A stretch of 64,000 nucleotides of DNA from JBGSPL01 sp964511435 (GTDB taxonomy: Bacteria; Patescibacteriota; CPR2; UBA1875; CAIMLA01), in assembly GCA_964511435.1 (NCBI GenBank), contig CAZEFH010000002.1, forward strand, positions 35,492-99,491, in the 5' to 3' direction. Positions 35,364 through 42,609 of the stretch are shown here, piece by piece; position 1 is the stretch's first letter; each line of letters opens with the position of its first letter. The position numbers and the translations under genes are program-made. The notes below the pieces were generated by a model that saw nothing but the letters and a program-made list of their open reading frames with translations, made no database searches and had not been told where the DNA came from.

Positions 35364-37184
35364 TTACTTTGATTTATCCATGATTGCTTTAAATTCATCT
35401 GCATCAAGAGTTTCTTTTTCGAGTAGTGCAGCAGCAACGGCTTCTAGCTTCTTCTTGTTCTTGGTAATAGTGGCCGCTGCCTTCTTATAACCTTCTTCGA
35501 CAAATCTATCAACCTCAGCGTCAATAAGGGCTGCCACTTTTTCTGAGTAATCTTTGTCGTGTTCACCTAGCTCACGGCCGAGGAAAACTAGCTCTTCGCG
35601 GCGACCATAAACGCGATTACCAAGGACATCACTCATACCATAGCGAGTGACCATTTCGCGTGAGAGCTTGGTTGCTCTCTCCATATCATTCGAGGCACCA
35701 GTTGTGACGTCAGAGAAAAAGATCTTCTCAGCTGCACGTCCGCCGAGCATCATCGCTATATCGTCCTCAAGCTCAGATTTACTAGAGAGCTTCTTGTCTT
35801 CTTCTGGCAGTGACCAGGTAACGCCGAGTGCCATGCCACGAGAAACAATCGAGATTTTGTGGATAGGATCAGTGCCGGCAAGAAGGTGGCCGACGACTGC
35901 GTGTCCAGCTTCGTGATAAGCCGTGATTTTCTTTTCTTTTTCGCTCATACCGGCGCCCTTGCGCTCTGGTCCGAGATAGACTTTTTCAATTGCCTTTTCG
36001 ACGTCGATGGCAAAGATTTCCTTCTTGTTTTCACGAGCGGCAAAGATAGCGGCCTCGTTCAGAATGTTCTGAAGATCTGCTCCAGAGAAGCCTGGAGTCT
36101 GGCGTGCTATCACAGAAAGGTCGACGTTCTTTGCAAGTGGCTTATTCTTGGCATGAACCTTGAGAATCTCCTCTCGGTCTTTGATATCGGGCATATCAAG
36201 GACTACTTTACGGTCAAAGCGCCCAGGACGCTGAAGTGCAGGGTCAAGGACATCAGGACGGTTAGTTGCTGCCATCACGATGACATTAGTATCTGTCTCG
36301 AAACCATCCATTTCAGTAAGAATCTGATTCAGGGTCTGCTCACGCTCATCATGAGATCCACCCATTCCAGTACCACGTTGGCGACCAACGGCATCGATTT
36401 CGTCAATAAAGATGATGCAAGGAGCATTCTTCTTCGCCTTGGCGAAAAGATCGCGAACACGAGAAGCACCGACACCGACAAACATTTCTACGAATTCAGA
36501 GCCAGAAATAGAAAAGAAGGGTACTCCGGCTTCACCAGCCACAGCGCGTGCCATCAGAGTTTTGCCTGTTCCTGGTTGACCAAAAAGCAGTACTCCCTTA
36601 GGAATTTTGGCACCGAGAGCGGTGAACTTCTTTGGATGTTTTAGGAAATCAACGATTTCCATTAGTTCTTGCTTTGCTTCAGCGGCACCAGCGACGTCAG
36701 CAAAAGTAATTTTGTCTTTCTTGGCATCAGCAAGACGGGCACTCGACTTACCAAAACTCATTGCCTGATTATTGCCTCCTTGTGCCTGACGCAGCATAAA
36801 GTAGAAGAATCCGATGATAAGGACAAACGGCACTACGGTCGTAAGTAGGGTAATCCAGATTGAATTATCGCTACCAGTCTTAATATCTATATTTACTTTA
36901 CTTGGATCAGCACCGAGATCTTTGAGAGTGGTGGTAATTTGTTCGTTAGTGCCGATTTGAGATGCCTGCTTGCTGCCATCCTTTAGGGTGGTGGTCACGT
37001 CAGTACCCACAACATCAATGTTTTTTACCTTGCCGTCTTTGACCTCTTGAGCAATCTGGCTGATGCTGACTTCTTTGATACTTTCTCCCTGTCCAAGATA
37101 GGTGTAGACACCGGCGAGGACGACAATGAAGACGATGATGCCGATGAGAGTTCTATATTTGTTGGGTTTTCTTGGTGTTGTCAT
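35364..37184 (-). CDS. ftsH: ATP-dependent zinc metalloprotease FtsH
   Basis: 606 residues: two N-terminal membrane helices (about 12-30 and 110-130), an AAA domain with Walker A GQPGTGKT (202-209; the usual second residue is Pro) and FIDEIDAVGR, and a protease domain with the zinc motif HEAGH. It degrades misfolded membrane and regulatory proteins. The start overlaps the tilS stop by 4 nt. Confidence 0.96.
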   Translation of the reverse strand: MTTPRKPNKYRTLIGIIVFIVVLAGVYTYLGQGESIKEVSISQIAQEVKDGKVKNIDVVGTDVTTTLKDGSKQASQIGTNEQITTTLKDLGADPSKVNIDIKTGSDNSIWITLLTTVVPFVLIIGFFYFMLRQAQGGNNQAMSFGKSSARLADAKKDKITFADVAGAAEAKQELMEIVDFLKHPKKFTALGAKIPKGVLLFGQPGTGKTLMARAVAGEAGVPFFSISGSEFVEMFVGVGASRVRDLFAKAKKNAPCIIFIDEIDAVGRQRGTGMGGSHDEREQTLNQILTEMDGFETDTNVIVMAATNRPDVLDPALQRPGRFDRKVVLDMPDIKDREEILKVHAKNKPLAKNVDLSVIARQTPGFSGADLQNILNEAAIFAARENKKEIFAIDVEKAIEKVYLGPERKGAGMSEKEKKITAYHEAGHAVVGHLLAGTDPIHKISIVSRGMALGVTWSLPEEDKKLSSKSELEDDIAMMLGGRAAEKIFFSDVTTGASNDMERATKLSREMVTRYGMSDVLGNRVYGRREELVFLGRELGEHDKDYSEKVAALIDAEVDRFVEEGYKKAAATITKNKKKLEAVAAALLEKETLDADEFKAIMDKSK

Positions 37185-38968
37185 GAGTTACTCTTTTCTA
37201 TCTTAATAGTATATTTGCCTTTTTTATTTCGCTGACTCTCCGCGACCGCGAGTCCGGGGACCCAGATAATTTTCTCATCTCCGTCAGTAATTACTGGCCA
37301 GTTCGTGCGGGAGGCTTTATCTATTTTAGCATTTACGAATAGGTCTTGCAGCTTTTTGTGGCCAGAAAGGCCGAGAGGGGGGATTCGATCTCCTGCCCGC
37401 GGACCCCTGATTCTTATGCCTCGGATTTCTTCCACTACTATGCAGCTGGGACCAGCTACCGAAGTTGTTTCTGTGTTCTCAGTAACTTGGACATCAAAGC
37501 CCGGCCACATATTTAGTCCTAGTCGGAGCGGCTTTTCGCTCGTTTCGGGTGTTTTATTATCCTCTATTTTACGCACAAAATCAAGGTGATTATAGTTTCT
37601 TACAGCAATAATCCTGTCCGGTAAATCGACGCTTTTGCTGCCACAAGTTTCTGTGGTTAATTCAATAATACTATCTAGGTGTGCAAGTGAGAGGTTTTTG
37701 CGGTTCCCCCGTACTTCTTCGTACATAGTTGCGAGCGCCTCGTAGAGGAGTGGTTTCGGTATCGCGGAGGCGATTGCGATATTTTCCTTCAGCTGTGATA
37801 TAAGCCAGGCTGATTTAGTTACAAGATAATTTTCAATCTCTTGCTGTAAGTAAGTGGTTCGACCAATTCCCGACAGAAAATCGGGGTTTATCCGTGCGAG
37901 CAGGGGTAATATCTGGTGGCGGATGTAGTTACGGGTATAGCGAGTATCGGTATTAGTACTATCTTCGTGCCACCTTAGCTTATTTTTTGTCGCATATGAC
38001 TCAATTTCTTGTCGTGAAATATCGAGAAGGGGACGGATAATTTGGTCTTCATTGAGGTTCATAGCCCCTAGTCCTGCCGGGCCGCTACCTCGAAGAGCAT
38101 TCATGATAAAGGTTTCTGCTTGATCGTCGGCATTGTGTGCCAGGGTGAGGTAATCGGCTCCATGAGTCTTTAGTACTGATAGTAGAAAGTGACGCCTTTC
38201 GTCTCGAAGATATTCTTCTTGGTTCGAACTCATTACGACATTCGCAAGAATGTTGGAATGTATACCACTTCCTAGTTTTTTGCTGACGAAGGGGAAGCCG
38301 TACTTTTTCGCGAGAGCTTTGACAAATTTTTCATCGGTGTCAGAGTCAGTGCGAACGCCATGGTTGAAGTGGGCAACGACAAGATTTAGCTTCAGTTCGG
38401 ACTTAGCGAATAGGTCAAGCATTACGATAGAGTCGACGCCGCCGGAAATTCCAAGGACGATAGTATGTCCGTCCTTGAGATCTATTTTTTCTAGGTTTGC
38501 TGCAAATTCCTTTTCAAGAGGAGGGTTTTTTGCTATAATTCGCTTGTCTTCGTGATGTATAGGGGCCTGTAGCTCAGTGGTTAGAGCAGGCGGCTCAATT
38601 GACAGTTTGGCTAAGTTTAGAGTTGGATTGTGAAGCTGCATGTGACAATTTGCACATAGTAGCTCGCACTTCGTAATTTCCTTACGGATGGTATTAATCC
38701 CACGGTTTGACATTGATCTCGCGTCTAACTTATACTCCTTACCGCTTGTGTGGTGGAAGGATAGTGCGGCGAGGTTGTCTTTGTAACCACAGCGGTTACA
38801 TTTACCACCGAGAGCTTCAACGAACGCTAGTTTTCTCTCGAGAGAACGTTCTTTCTGCGCATCATAAGATTGGTGTACTTTGCTCTTACATCTGTTCGAA
38901 CAGTACATTGTTTGACGGCCAGAAAGCAGCTTGTTACATACCTTACAATGGGTTATGAAAGCATTCAT
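37181..38968 (-). CDS. tilS: HNH endonuclease fused in frame to tRNA(Ile)-lysidine synthase
   Basis: 595 residues from the ATG at 38968. Residues 1-115 are a zinc/HNH nuclease: a first finger (Cys8, Cys11, Cys23, Cys27), C57-x2-C60, FHH at 71-73 and CANCH near 105-109. Residues 125-136 (EPPALTTELQAP) are the antisense of the 5' half of tRNA-Ile2. From about 150 on comes full-length TilS: PP-loop SGGVDS at 175-180, the EYLRDERR helix and a C-terminal IRIRGPRAGDRI domain. TilS changes C34 of tRNA-Ile2(CAU) to lysidine. Between the tRNA antisense and the PP-loop I find no ATG, GTG or TTG in frame. Residues 237-246 come from a palindrome also found at 15.7 and 16.0 kb. The two-part structure is seen; whether the protein is cleaved or works as a fusion is unknown. 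Confidence 0.85.
   Translation of the reverse strand: MNAFITHCKVCNKLLSGRQTMYCSNRCKSKVHQSYDAQKERSLERKLAFVEALGGKCNRCGYKDNLAALSFHHTSGKEYKLDARSMSNRGINTIRKEITKCELLCANCHMQLHNPTLNLAKLSIEPPALTTELQAPIHHEDKRIIAKNPPLEKEFAANLEKIDLKDGHTIVLGISGGVDSIVMLDLFAKSELKLNLVVAHFNHGVRTDSDTDEKFVKALAKKYGFPFVSKKLGSGIHSNILANVVMSSNQEEYLRDERRHFLLSVLKTHGADYLTLAHNADDQAETFIMNALRGSGPAGLGAMNLNEDQIIRPLLDISRQEIESYATKNKLRWHEDSTNTDTRYTRNYIRHQILPLLARINPDFLSGIGRTTYLQQEIENYLVTKSAWLISQLKENIAIASAIPKPLLYEALATMYEEVRGNRKNLSLAHLDSIIELTTETCGSKSVDLPDRIIAVRNYNHLDFVRKIEDNKTPETSEKPLRLGLNMWPGFDVQVTENTETTSVAGPSCIVVEEIRGIRIRGPRAGDRIPPLGLSGHKKLQDLFVNAKIDKASRTNWPVITDGDEKIIWVPGLAVAESQRNKKGKYTIKIEKSNS
38231..38260. repeat. Third copy of the 30-bp palindrome, inside tilS
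   Basis: CATTACGACATTC, centre GCAA, then GAATGTTGGAATG. It differs from the perfect copies at 15692 and 16048 in only two bases of one arm. It adds about ten codons (IHSNILANVV region) between the conserved LGSG and EEYLRDERR parts of TilS. Confidence 0.75.
38531..38539 (+). promoter_or_regulatory. Extended -10 promoter of tRNA-Ile2
   Basis: TGC plus TATAAT (38534-38539), 23 nt before the first tRNA base. It lies within the tilS coding region on the opposite strand. Confidence 0.7.
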
Positions 38969-39185
38969 AACCCGATAATACTCTAGATAAGCCAAGTAGT
39001 CAAAGGGCTGCTAGTAGAGGAATCTGCTAGTATAATCTGTCAAATTCGGGGAAGCCTGTAAAATGGTAATCCCGAGCCAAACCCGCAAGGGGAGGTGTAG
39101 AGACTGAATGGCAGACATCCAGGACGGATGAAGAGACAGTCCAGACTACAAACTCGAAAGGGGCAGCGAAAGCTGTAGTGGTACG
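38596..39185 (+). ncRNA. Group I intron in tRNA-Ile2(CAU)
   Basis: 590 nt, placed after U33 and ending in G (39185). Core pieces are AAATTCGGGGAAGCC with AATCCCGAGCCAA (P4-P6 region, 39042-39080), TAGAGACTGAA (P7, about 39097) and GAGACAGTCCAGACTAC (P7' region, about 39132). The + strand carries no protein gene; the HNH gene lies on the minus strand and is continuous with tilS. Confidence 0.87.
38975..39003 (-). promoter_or_regulatory. Intron-borne promoter for the HNH-tilS gene
   Basis: On the minus strand TTGACT (39003-38998), a 17-nt spacer and TATTAT (38980-38975), then exactly 6 nt to the ATG at 38968. This is the same leaderless geometry seen at several other genes in the window and supports 38968 as the real start. 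Confidence 0.7.
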
Positions 39186-39234
39186 CATAACCGCTTGGTC
39201 GTTGGTTCAAGTCCAACCAGGCCCACCAATTATA

Positions 39235-39260
39235 AATAATGGCTTTTATGAGCCATTATT
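39235..39260. terminator. Bidirectional terminator between tRNA-Ile2 and the permease gene
   Basis: 10-bp stem AATAATGGCT / AGCCATTATT, 6-nt loop, T-rich on the + strand. Confidence 0.75.
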
Positions 39261-39267
39261 TTGATAT

Positions 39268-40233
39268 TCAGAGGATAATATTAAATAGATACCCAGTAAA
39301 AATAATGCCCAGTCCTACAATGGCGGCATAAGTAGCGATTAGCTTTGGTTTAAGAATCTTTTTTAGAATAATAAACTCTGGCAATGATAACGCGGTAACG
39401 GCCATCATAAATGAAAGAGCCGTGCCCATAGCCATTCCTTTATCAACTAATACTGAAACAATGGGTATTGTCCCAGCTGCGTTTGAGTAGAGGGGGATAC
39501 CGATAAGGGTTGCAATAGGAACTGCGAAAAAATTATTCTTTCCTGCAAATTGAACAAGTAAGTCGCTAGGGGCATATCCGTGCATCAGAGAACCAAGACC
39601 AACTCCTATAACTATATATATCCAAACCTTACCAACAATATCTATTACGTAATCTTTTGCGTATACAAATCTCTCTTTTGTGGACATTTCTTTTTCAGTT
39701 TTCTGTCCAACTACGACTTTATAAACATATTCTTCAACCCACTTTTCTAGCTTTAGTTTCCCGATAATCCAACCGGCTAACGTGGCGATGATTACTCCAG
39801 ACACAATGTAGATAGTTGCAACCTTCCAACCAAACATTCCCCAGAGTAATACTAAAGCCACTTCATTAACCATGGGAGATGAGATTAAGAATGAAAAAGT
39901 CACTCCTAGCGGAATACCCGACTGAACAAAACCCATAAACAGAGGAACGGCTGAGCAGGAACAGAACGGAGTTACTATTCCTAGTAAGGATGCTAGGAAA
40001 TTGCCAACAATCGTGTGGTTGTGCTTTCCAAGAAATCTTTTAGTTTTCTCAGGAGGAAAGTATGAACGAATAAGTGAGACCACGAAAATAATGACCGAAA
40101 GCAGAATAAGGATTTTAATGGTGTCGTAGATAAAAAAATTAAGCGAGCTTCCAAGAGCTGTTTTTTTATCTATGTTTAGTAAAGTATAGGTTATGTAGTT
40201 TGCAAACATTTGTATTGGTAAGAAGATATCCAT
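39268..40233 (-). CDS. Permease of the ArsP / UPF0718 family
   Basis: 321 residues, about eight membrane helices. TPFCSCSAVPLFMGF is the conserved cysteine-containing motif, repeated in weaker form as GIPLYSNAAGTIPIV. The ArsP branch exports trivalent organoarsenicals; other members have unknown substrates. No arsenic resistance genes are adjacent, so the substrate stays open. The ATG at 40233 is 6 nt after TATAAT (minus strand, 40240-40245), again a leaderless arrangement. Confidence 0.8.
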   Translation of the reverse strand: MDIFLPIQMFANYITYTLLNIDKKTALGSSLNFFIYDTIKILILLSVIIFVVSLIRSYFPPEKTKRFLGKHNHTIVGNFLASLLGIVTPFCSCSAVPLFMGFVQSGIPLGVTFSFLISSPMVNEVALVLLWGMFGWKVATIYIVSGVIIATLAGWIIGKLKLEKWVEEYVYKVVVGQKTEKEMSTKERFVYAKDYVIDIVGKVWIYIVIGVGLGSLMHGYAPSDLLVQFAGKNNFFAVPIATLIGIPLYSNAAGTIPIVSVLVDKGMAMGTALSFMMAVTALSLPEFIILKKILKPKLIATYAAIVGLGIIFTGYLFNIIL

Positions 40234-40448
40234 TTAATAATTATACATCAGAGGATTTATAAACATAGGTATTGGGGTGTTAACCCTTTCAGGGATATAG
40301 ATTTTTATCCAACCTATATCGTTCATATTCAGATCCGAGTATAGACCTCCAACGACTCACTTCCTCCATAATTGGGTTCAAACTATCCCCACAAGGTCCA
40401 CCAGATTGGAATCAGAGTCGCGTGGCGGCTCTTTTCTAATATTTGCGC
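40234..40448. other. Intergenic region without a recognised gene
   Basis: About 215 nt. It contains the -10 box of the permease (40240-40245, minus strand) and near 40415-40436 a terminator-like stem AGAGTCGC / GCGGCTCT followed by TTTCT. A stretch at 40376-40401 ends like a tRNA (GGTTCAAAC ... GGTCCACCA) but does not fold as one. Confidence 0.5.
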
Positions 40449-40454
40449 TATAAT
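40449..40454 (+). promoter_or_regulatory. -10 box of a leaderless gene
   Basis: TATAAT followed by 6 nt and the ATG at 40461. No clear -35 box. Confidence 0.6.
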
Positions 40455-40460
40455 ATACTT

Positions 40461-40928
40461 ATGAAATGGCCTATGCCCCCTACAATCAAGATTTACGAAG
40501 CGCTCGGTGCCATCGGTGATGGTCGCATTGAGGTAGATGGGGATACGGCGAAGCTCTATTCGTCGTCTCGCGGCAAGTATTACACGATTACCTACGATCC
40601 AGAAACCATGCAGATATATGCAAATGACAATGCTTCATTTTTTTCCGGCTACCTAGGCTATCCGGCCATTGCTTTCCTATTTGCAAAGGGTGTTTTGCCC
40701 TACCATACCGAGACAGCAGAGGCACTCGCTGGCATTGCATGGAAAGACATCAATCAAAAGAATAAGAATAACTTTGCGAAAACACTGGACGAAGTGAATG
40801 CTAACCTCGAAGCCAAGGGACTGCATCCGCAGACGGTATCGCGGGAGGTTTCAGAAATCTTGCGCCAGCTCGAGAATTTGGGTTTACAGAAACCAGAGAA
40901 GAAAACTAAGCCACCAAAGGGTTACTAA
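40461..40928 (+). CDS. Conserved-looking hypothetical protein
   Basis: 155 residues, no family recognised. The N-terminal 60 residues are beta-rich (KIYEALGAIGDGRIEV and YYTITYDPETMQIYAND); the C-terminal half is helical and ends in a basic tail. The start at 40461 is fixed by the -10 box 6 nt upstream. It lies 1 nt before the next gene, so the two probably act together. Confidence 0.7.
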   Translation: MKWPMPPTIKIYEALGAIGDGRIEVDGDTAKLYSSSRGKYYTITYDPETMQIYANDNASFFSGYLGYPAIAFLFAKGVLPYHTETAEALAGIAWKDINQKNKNNFAKTLDEVNANLEAKGLHPQTVSREVSEILRQLENLGLQKPEKKTKPPKGY

Positions 40929-40929
40929 A

Positions 40930-41490
40930 GTGCAGGATCTAGTAAAGAAATCGCGGGAACTCATGCGGCAAATGACGGATAAAAATGGGGCGCCTGTTTG
41001 GGAGCTTACCGAGACAGCAGTCGCGAAGGGTAGGGAGCTGGCCGAGAAATACGGAGTCGATGAAGTAACGGTTGTAGTTGCACTCTATCTCGCACACATT
41101 TGCTTCGATAAAGTGGTCGGTGGGAAAGTTCAAAAGAACCACCCAGACCTAAGTGCCAACATGGCCGAGGGTTATCTGAGTGATTGGGGTTGTCCCGCAG
41201 AGCAGAAGCAGAACATTTTAGCAGCCATCCGGGACCATCATAAGCCTGGCAAACCAGCGACCTTAGTAGCGGAAGTAATGAAAAACGCCGAGTGCTACAA
41301 ATTTATTACTTGGGACAAACTCAAGCTATATTATGACGATCTGCTGTCGCGTGGCTACAGTAGGGAGCAATCCATCAAGCTTGTGCAACGTAAATTCGAC
41401 CAGAAAAAGGCAGTTCTTACTTTTCCCGAGTGCATTCGTGATGCAGAAGATGACTATACAGAAATCGAGGAAGCACTAGCCAAACTATAG
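40930..41490 (+). CDS. HD-domain-like protein
   Basis: 186 residues from a GTG start one base after the previous stop. VTVVVALYLAHICFDK, then HPDLSANMAEGYL and AAIRDHHK, are spaced like the helices and histidines of HD-superfamily phosphohydrolases, though the classic HD pair is not intact. It may bind nucleotides or be an inactive relative. The longer frame back to 40798 overlaps the upstream gene heavily and is rejected. Confidence 0.6.
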   Translation: MQDLVKKSRELMRQMTDKNGAPVWELTETAVAKGRELAEKYGVDEVTVVVALYLAHICFDKVVGGKVQKNHPDLSANMAEGYLSDWGCPAEQKQNILAAIRDHHKPGKPATLVAEVMKNAECYKFITWDKLKLYYDDLLSRGYSREQSIKLVQRKFDQKKAVLTFPECIRDAEDDYTEIEEALAKL

Positions 41491-41491
41491 G

Positions 41492-41520
41492 TTGATACAG
41501 CACTCTAACGGTGCTAAAAT
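41492..41520 (+). promoter_or_regulatory. Promoter upstream of the gap-containing small gene
   Basis: TTGATA at 41492-41497, a 17-nt spacer and TAAAAT at 41515-41520. About 100 nt of leader follow, with GGGC / GCCC pairing and a GGCGCCC block, before AAGGAG and a TTG start. The leader is longer than most here. Confidence 0.65.
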
Positions 41521-41625
41521 AGTTTACGAAAAGCGTCCGGCGGGAGTCTTGTTGGGTTGGTCGGGCAATAATTACTTTAACTAATTACTAACAGGCGCCC
41601 ATTTTTGCGTGCGAAAGGAGTAACT

Positions 41626-41709
41626 TTGACCTGGCTAAAGAGTATTTCACAGCAGATTCATCANNNNNNNNNNATTTTGAAAAGCACAGGAATGATAAGA
41701 ACTCCGTGA
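41626..41709 (+). CDS. Short gene broken by the assembly gap
   Basis: TTG at 41626 with AAGGAG 5 nt upstream begins MTWLKSISQQIH, then the 10 N at 41664-41673 interrupt it. After the gap ILKSTGMIRTP continues in the same phase if exactly 10 bases are missing, and ends at TGA, which overlaps the GTG of the next gene. Real length and product are unknown because the gap size is probably arbitrary. Confidence 0.4.
   Translation: MTWLKSISQQIHXXXXILKSTGMIRTP
41664..41673. other. Run of 10 N (scaffold gap)
   Basis: Ten unknown bases. A fixed run of this size usually marks a join of two contigs, so the true distance may differ. Confidence 0.97.
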
Positions 41710-41960
41710 AAAAAATTGATAAGGCGATGGCGACTATCGGTACCTTTGGTCCTTTGATGACTGGTATCCAGATATTTCACATTTTTGCCACGAAGACTGT
41801 GGCCGGAATTTCTCCTGTTACTTGGGTGGGTTACTCACTAGTCTCGATTTGCTGGGCTATTTACGGTTTTTTCTATAAAGACAAACCGCTGATTATCGTG
41901 AATACCATCGGCGCCTTTACTAGTGCGACTGTATTTGTCGGTTATATGATGTTTCACTAG
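41706..41960 (+). CDS. SemiSWEET / PQ-loop family transporter
   Basis: 84 residues, three membrane helices, the size of a SemiSWEET half-transporter that works as a dimer. ATIGTFGPLMTGIQIFHI and GISPVTWVGYSLVSICWAIYG fit the family, with Pro in helix 1 and a Trp/Tyr-lined helix 2. Members carry sugars down a gradient. The GTG start overlaps the TGA of the frame before it (GTGA). Confidence 0.75.
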   Translation: MKKIDKAMATIGTFGPLMTGIQIFHIFATKTVAGISPVTWVGYSLVSICWAIYGFFYKDKPLIIVNTIGAFTSATVFVGYMMFH

Positions 41961-41971
41961 GATATTCGTGG

Positions 41972-41977
41972 TAAAAT
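41972..41977 (+). promoter_or_regulatory. -10 box of a leaderless gene
   Basis: TAAAAT followed by 6 nt and the ATG at 41984; no ribosome binding site in between. Confidence 0.6.
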
Positions 41978-41983
41978 CTAGTT

Positions 41984-42382
41984 ATGTCAGAGTATTTTAC
42001 AGGATTTAGTGGTCCGGAACAGCAGTCATTTAGACCGAATAATGGTGAGCAAACAGCTAAGCCATATTTTGAGGTTTTTGTCCCACAGAAATATGAGAAT
42101 AACCCAAATCTATTTGATATCCAGAGTCAACTAGAACTTGATCCAGAGAATACTATCCTTGTTGTTGGTGATCAGGTGATGTACTTTGGCGGTGAGCTGA
42201 GAGCTGAAAATCTAGAGAATGTTACTTTGCCAATGCCGGCATATGACAATCCCAGCGCGCGTAGGATGGCTAATGTAAAGAAAATATCTGAAGATGGTCG
42301 TACGATTGCCTTCGCTATGGACGCTGATAGAGCAATGAATCATATTAGGCAAAATCAAATAGAATCAAAGATGGCTTCATAA
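41984..42382 (+). CDS. Hypothetical protein in operon with hypC
   Basis: 132 residues, no family recognised. It is soluble with no signal peptide; the middle (NTILVVGDQVMYFGGEL) is beta-rich. It shares a TAATG overlap with hypC, so a link to hydrogenase maturation is possible but unproven. Confidence 0.6.
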   Translation: MSEYFTGFSGPEQQSFRPNNGEQTAKPYFEVFVPQKYENNPNLFDIQSQLELDPENTILVVGDQVMYFGGELRAENLENVTLPMPAYDNPSARRMANVKKISEDGRTIAFAMDADRAMNHIRQNQIESKMAS

Positions 42383-42597
42383 TGTGTCTTGCAACCCCGA
42401 TGCAGATAAAGAGAATAGAAAGCGAGTATGGCTTTGTCGATCACGGGGGCAAAGAGTATAAAGTCGAACTTAGTCTCATCGAAAATCCGGCCGTTGGCGA
42501 CTGGATTCTTGCTCATGGGCCGCTGGCCGTGAGCCGAATCCCTTGCGAAGATGCTCTGAAGATACTAGAATTGATTTCCCAGGCCGGTAGTCACTAG
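42382..42597 (+). CDS. hypC: Hydrogenase maturation chaperone HypC
   Basis: 71 residues. The N-terminus MCLATPMQIKRI is the HypC/HybG signature, with the essential Cys2. The rest (GDWILAHGPLAVSRIP) follows the family. HypC carries the Fe(CN)2CO unit with HypD to the large subunit; the client is presumably the hydrogenase at 44066-45325. HypA, B, D, E and F are not in the window. Confidence 0.92.
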   Translation: MCLATPMQIKRIESEYGFVDHGGKEYKVELSLIENPAVGDWILAHGPLAVSRIPCEDALKILELISQAGSH

Positions 42598-42609
42598 GAG
42601 GTGAACGGG

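Larger units (their letters stand above)
38563..39228 (+). tRNA. tRNA-Ile2(CAU) interrupted by a group I intron
   Basis: 5' exon 38563-38595 (acceptor GGGCCTG, D arm, anticodon stem GGCGG, CT). 3' exon 39186-39228 (CATAA, stem CCGCT, T arm GTTGG / CCAAC, acceptor CAGGCCC, A, encoded CCA). The joined loop is CTCATAA, anticodon CAT. The D arm, anticodon arm and variable loop closely follow the E. coli ileX type and differ from the fMet gene at 63315. This supports isoleucine identity after lysidine formation by TilS. Elongator Met is the alternative. Confidence 0.88.

Noticed and set aside
38563..39228. tRNA-Ile2 read as elongator tRNA-Met
   Set aside because: The D arm, anticodon arm and variable loop follow the ileX type, and the overlap with tilS supports Ile2; not fully excluded without a classifier.
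40376..40401. A tRNA 3' half or tRNA remnant (GGTTCAAAC ... GGTCCACCA)
   Set aside because: The T stem does not pair and no D or anticodon arm lies upstream; chance similarity or a decayed scar.
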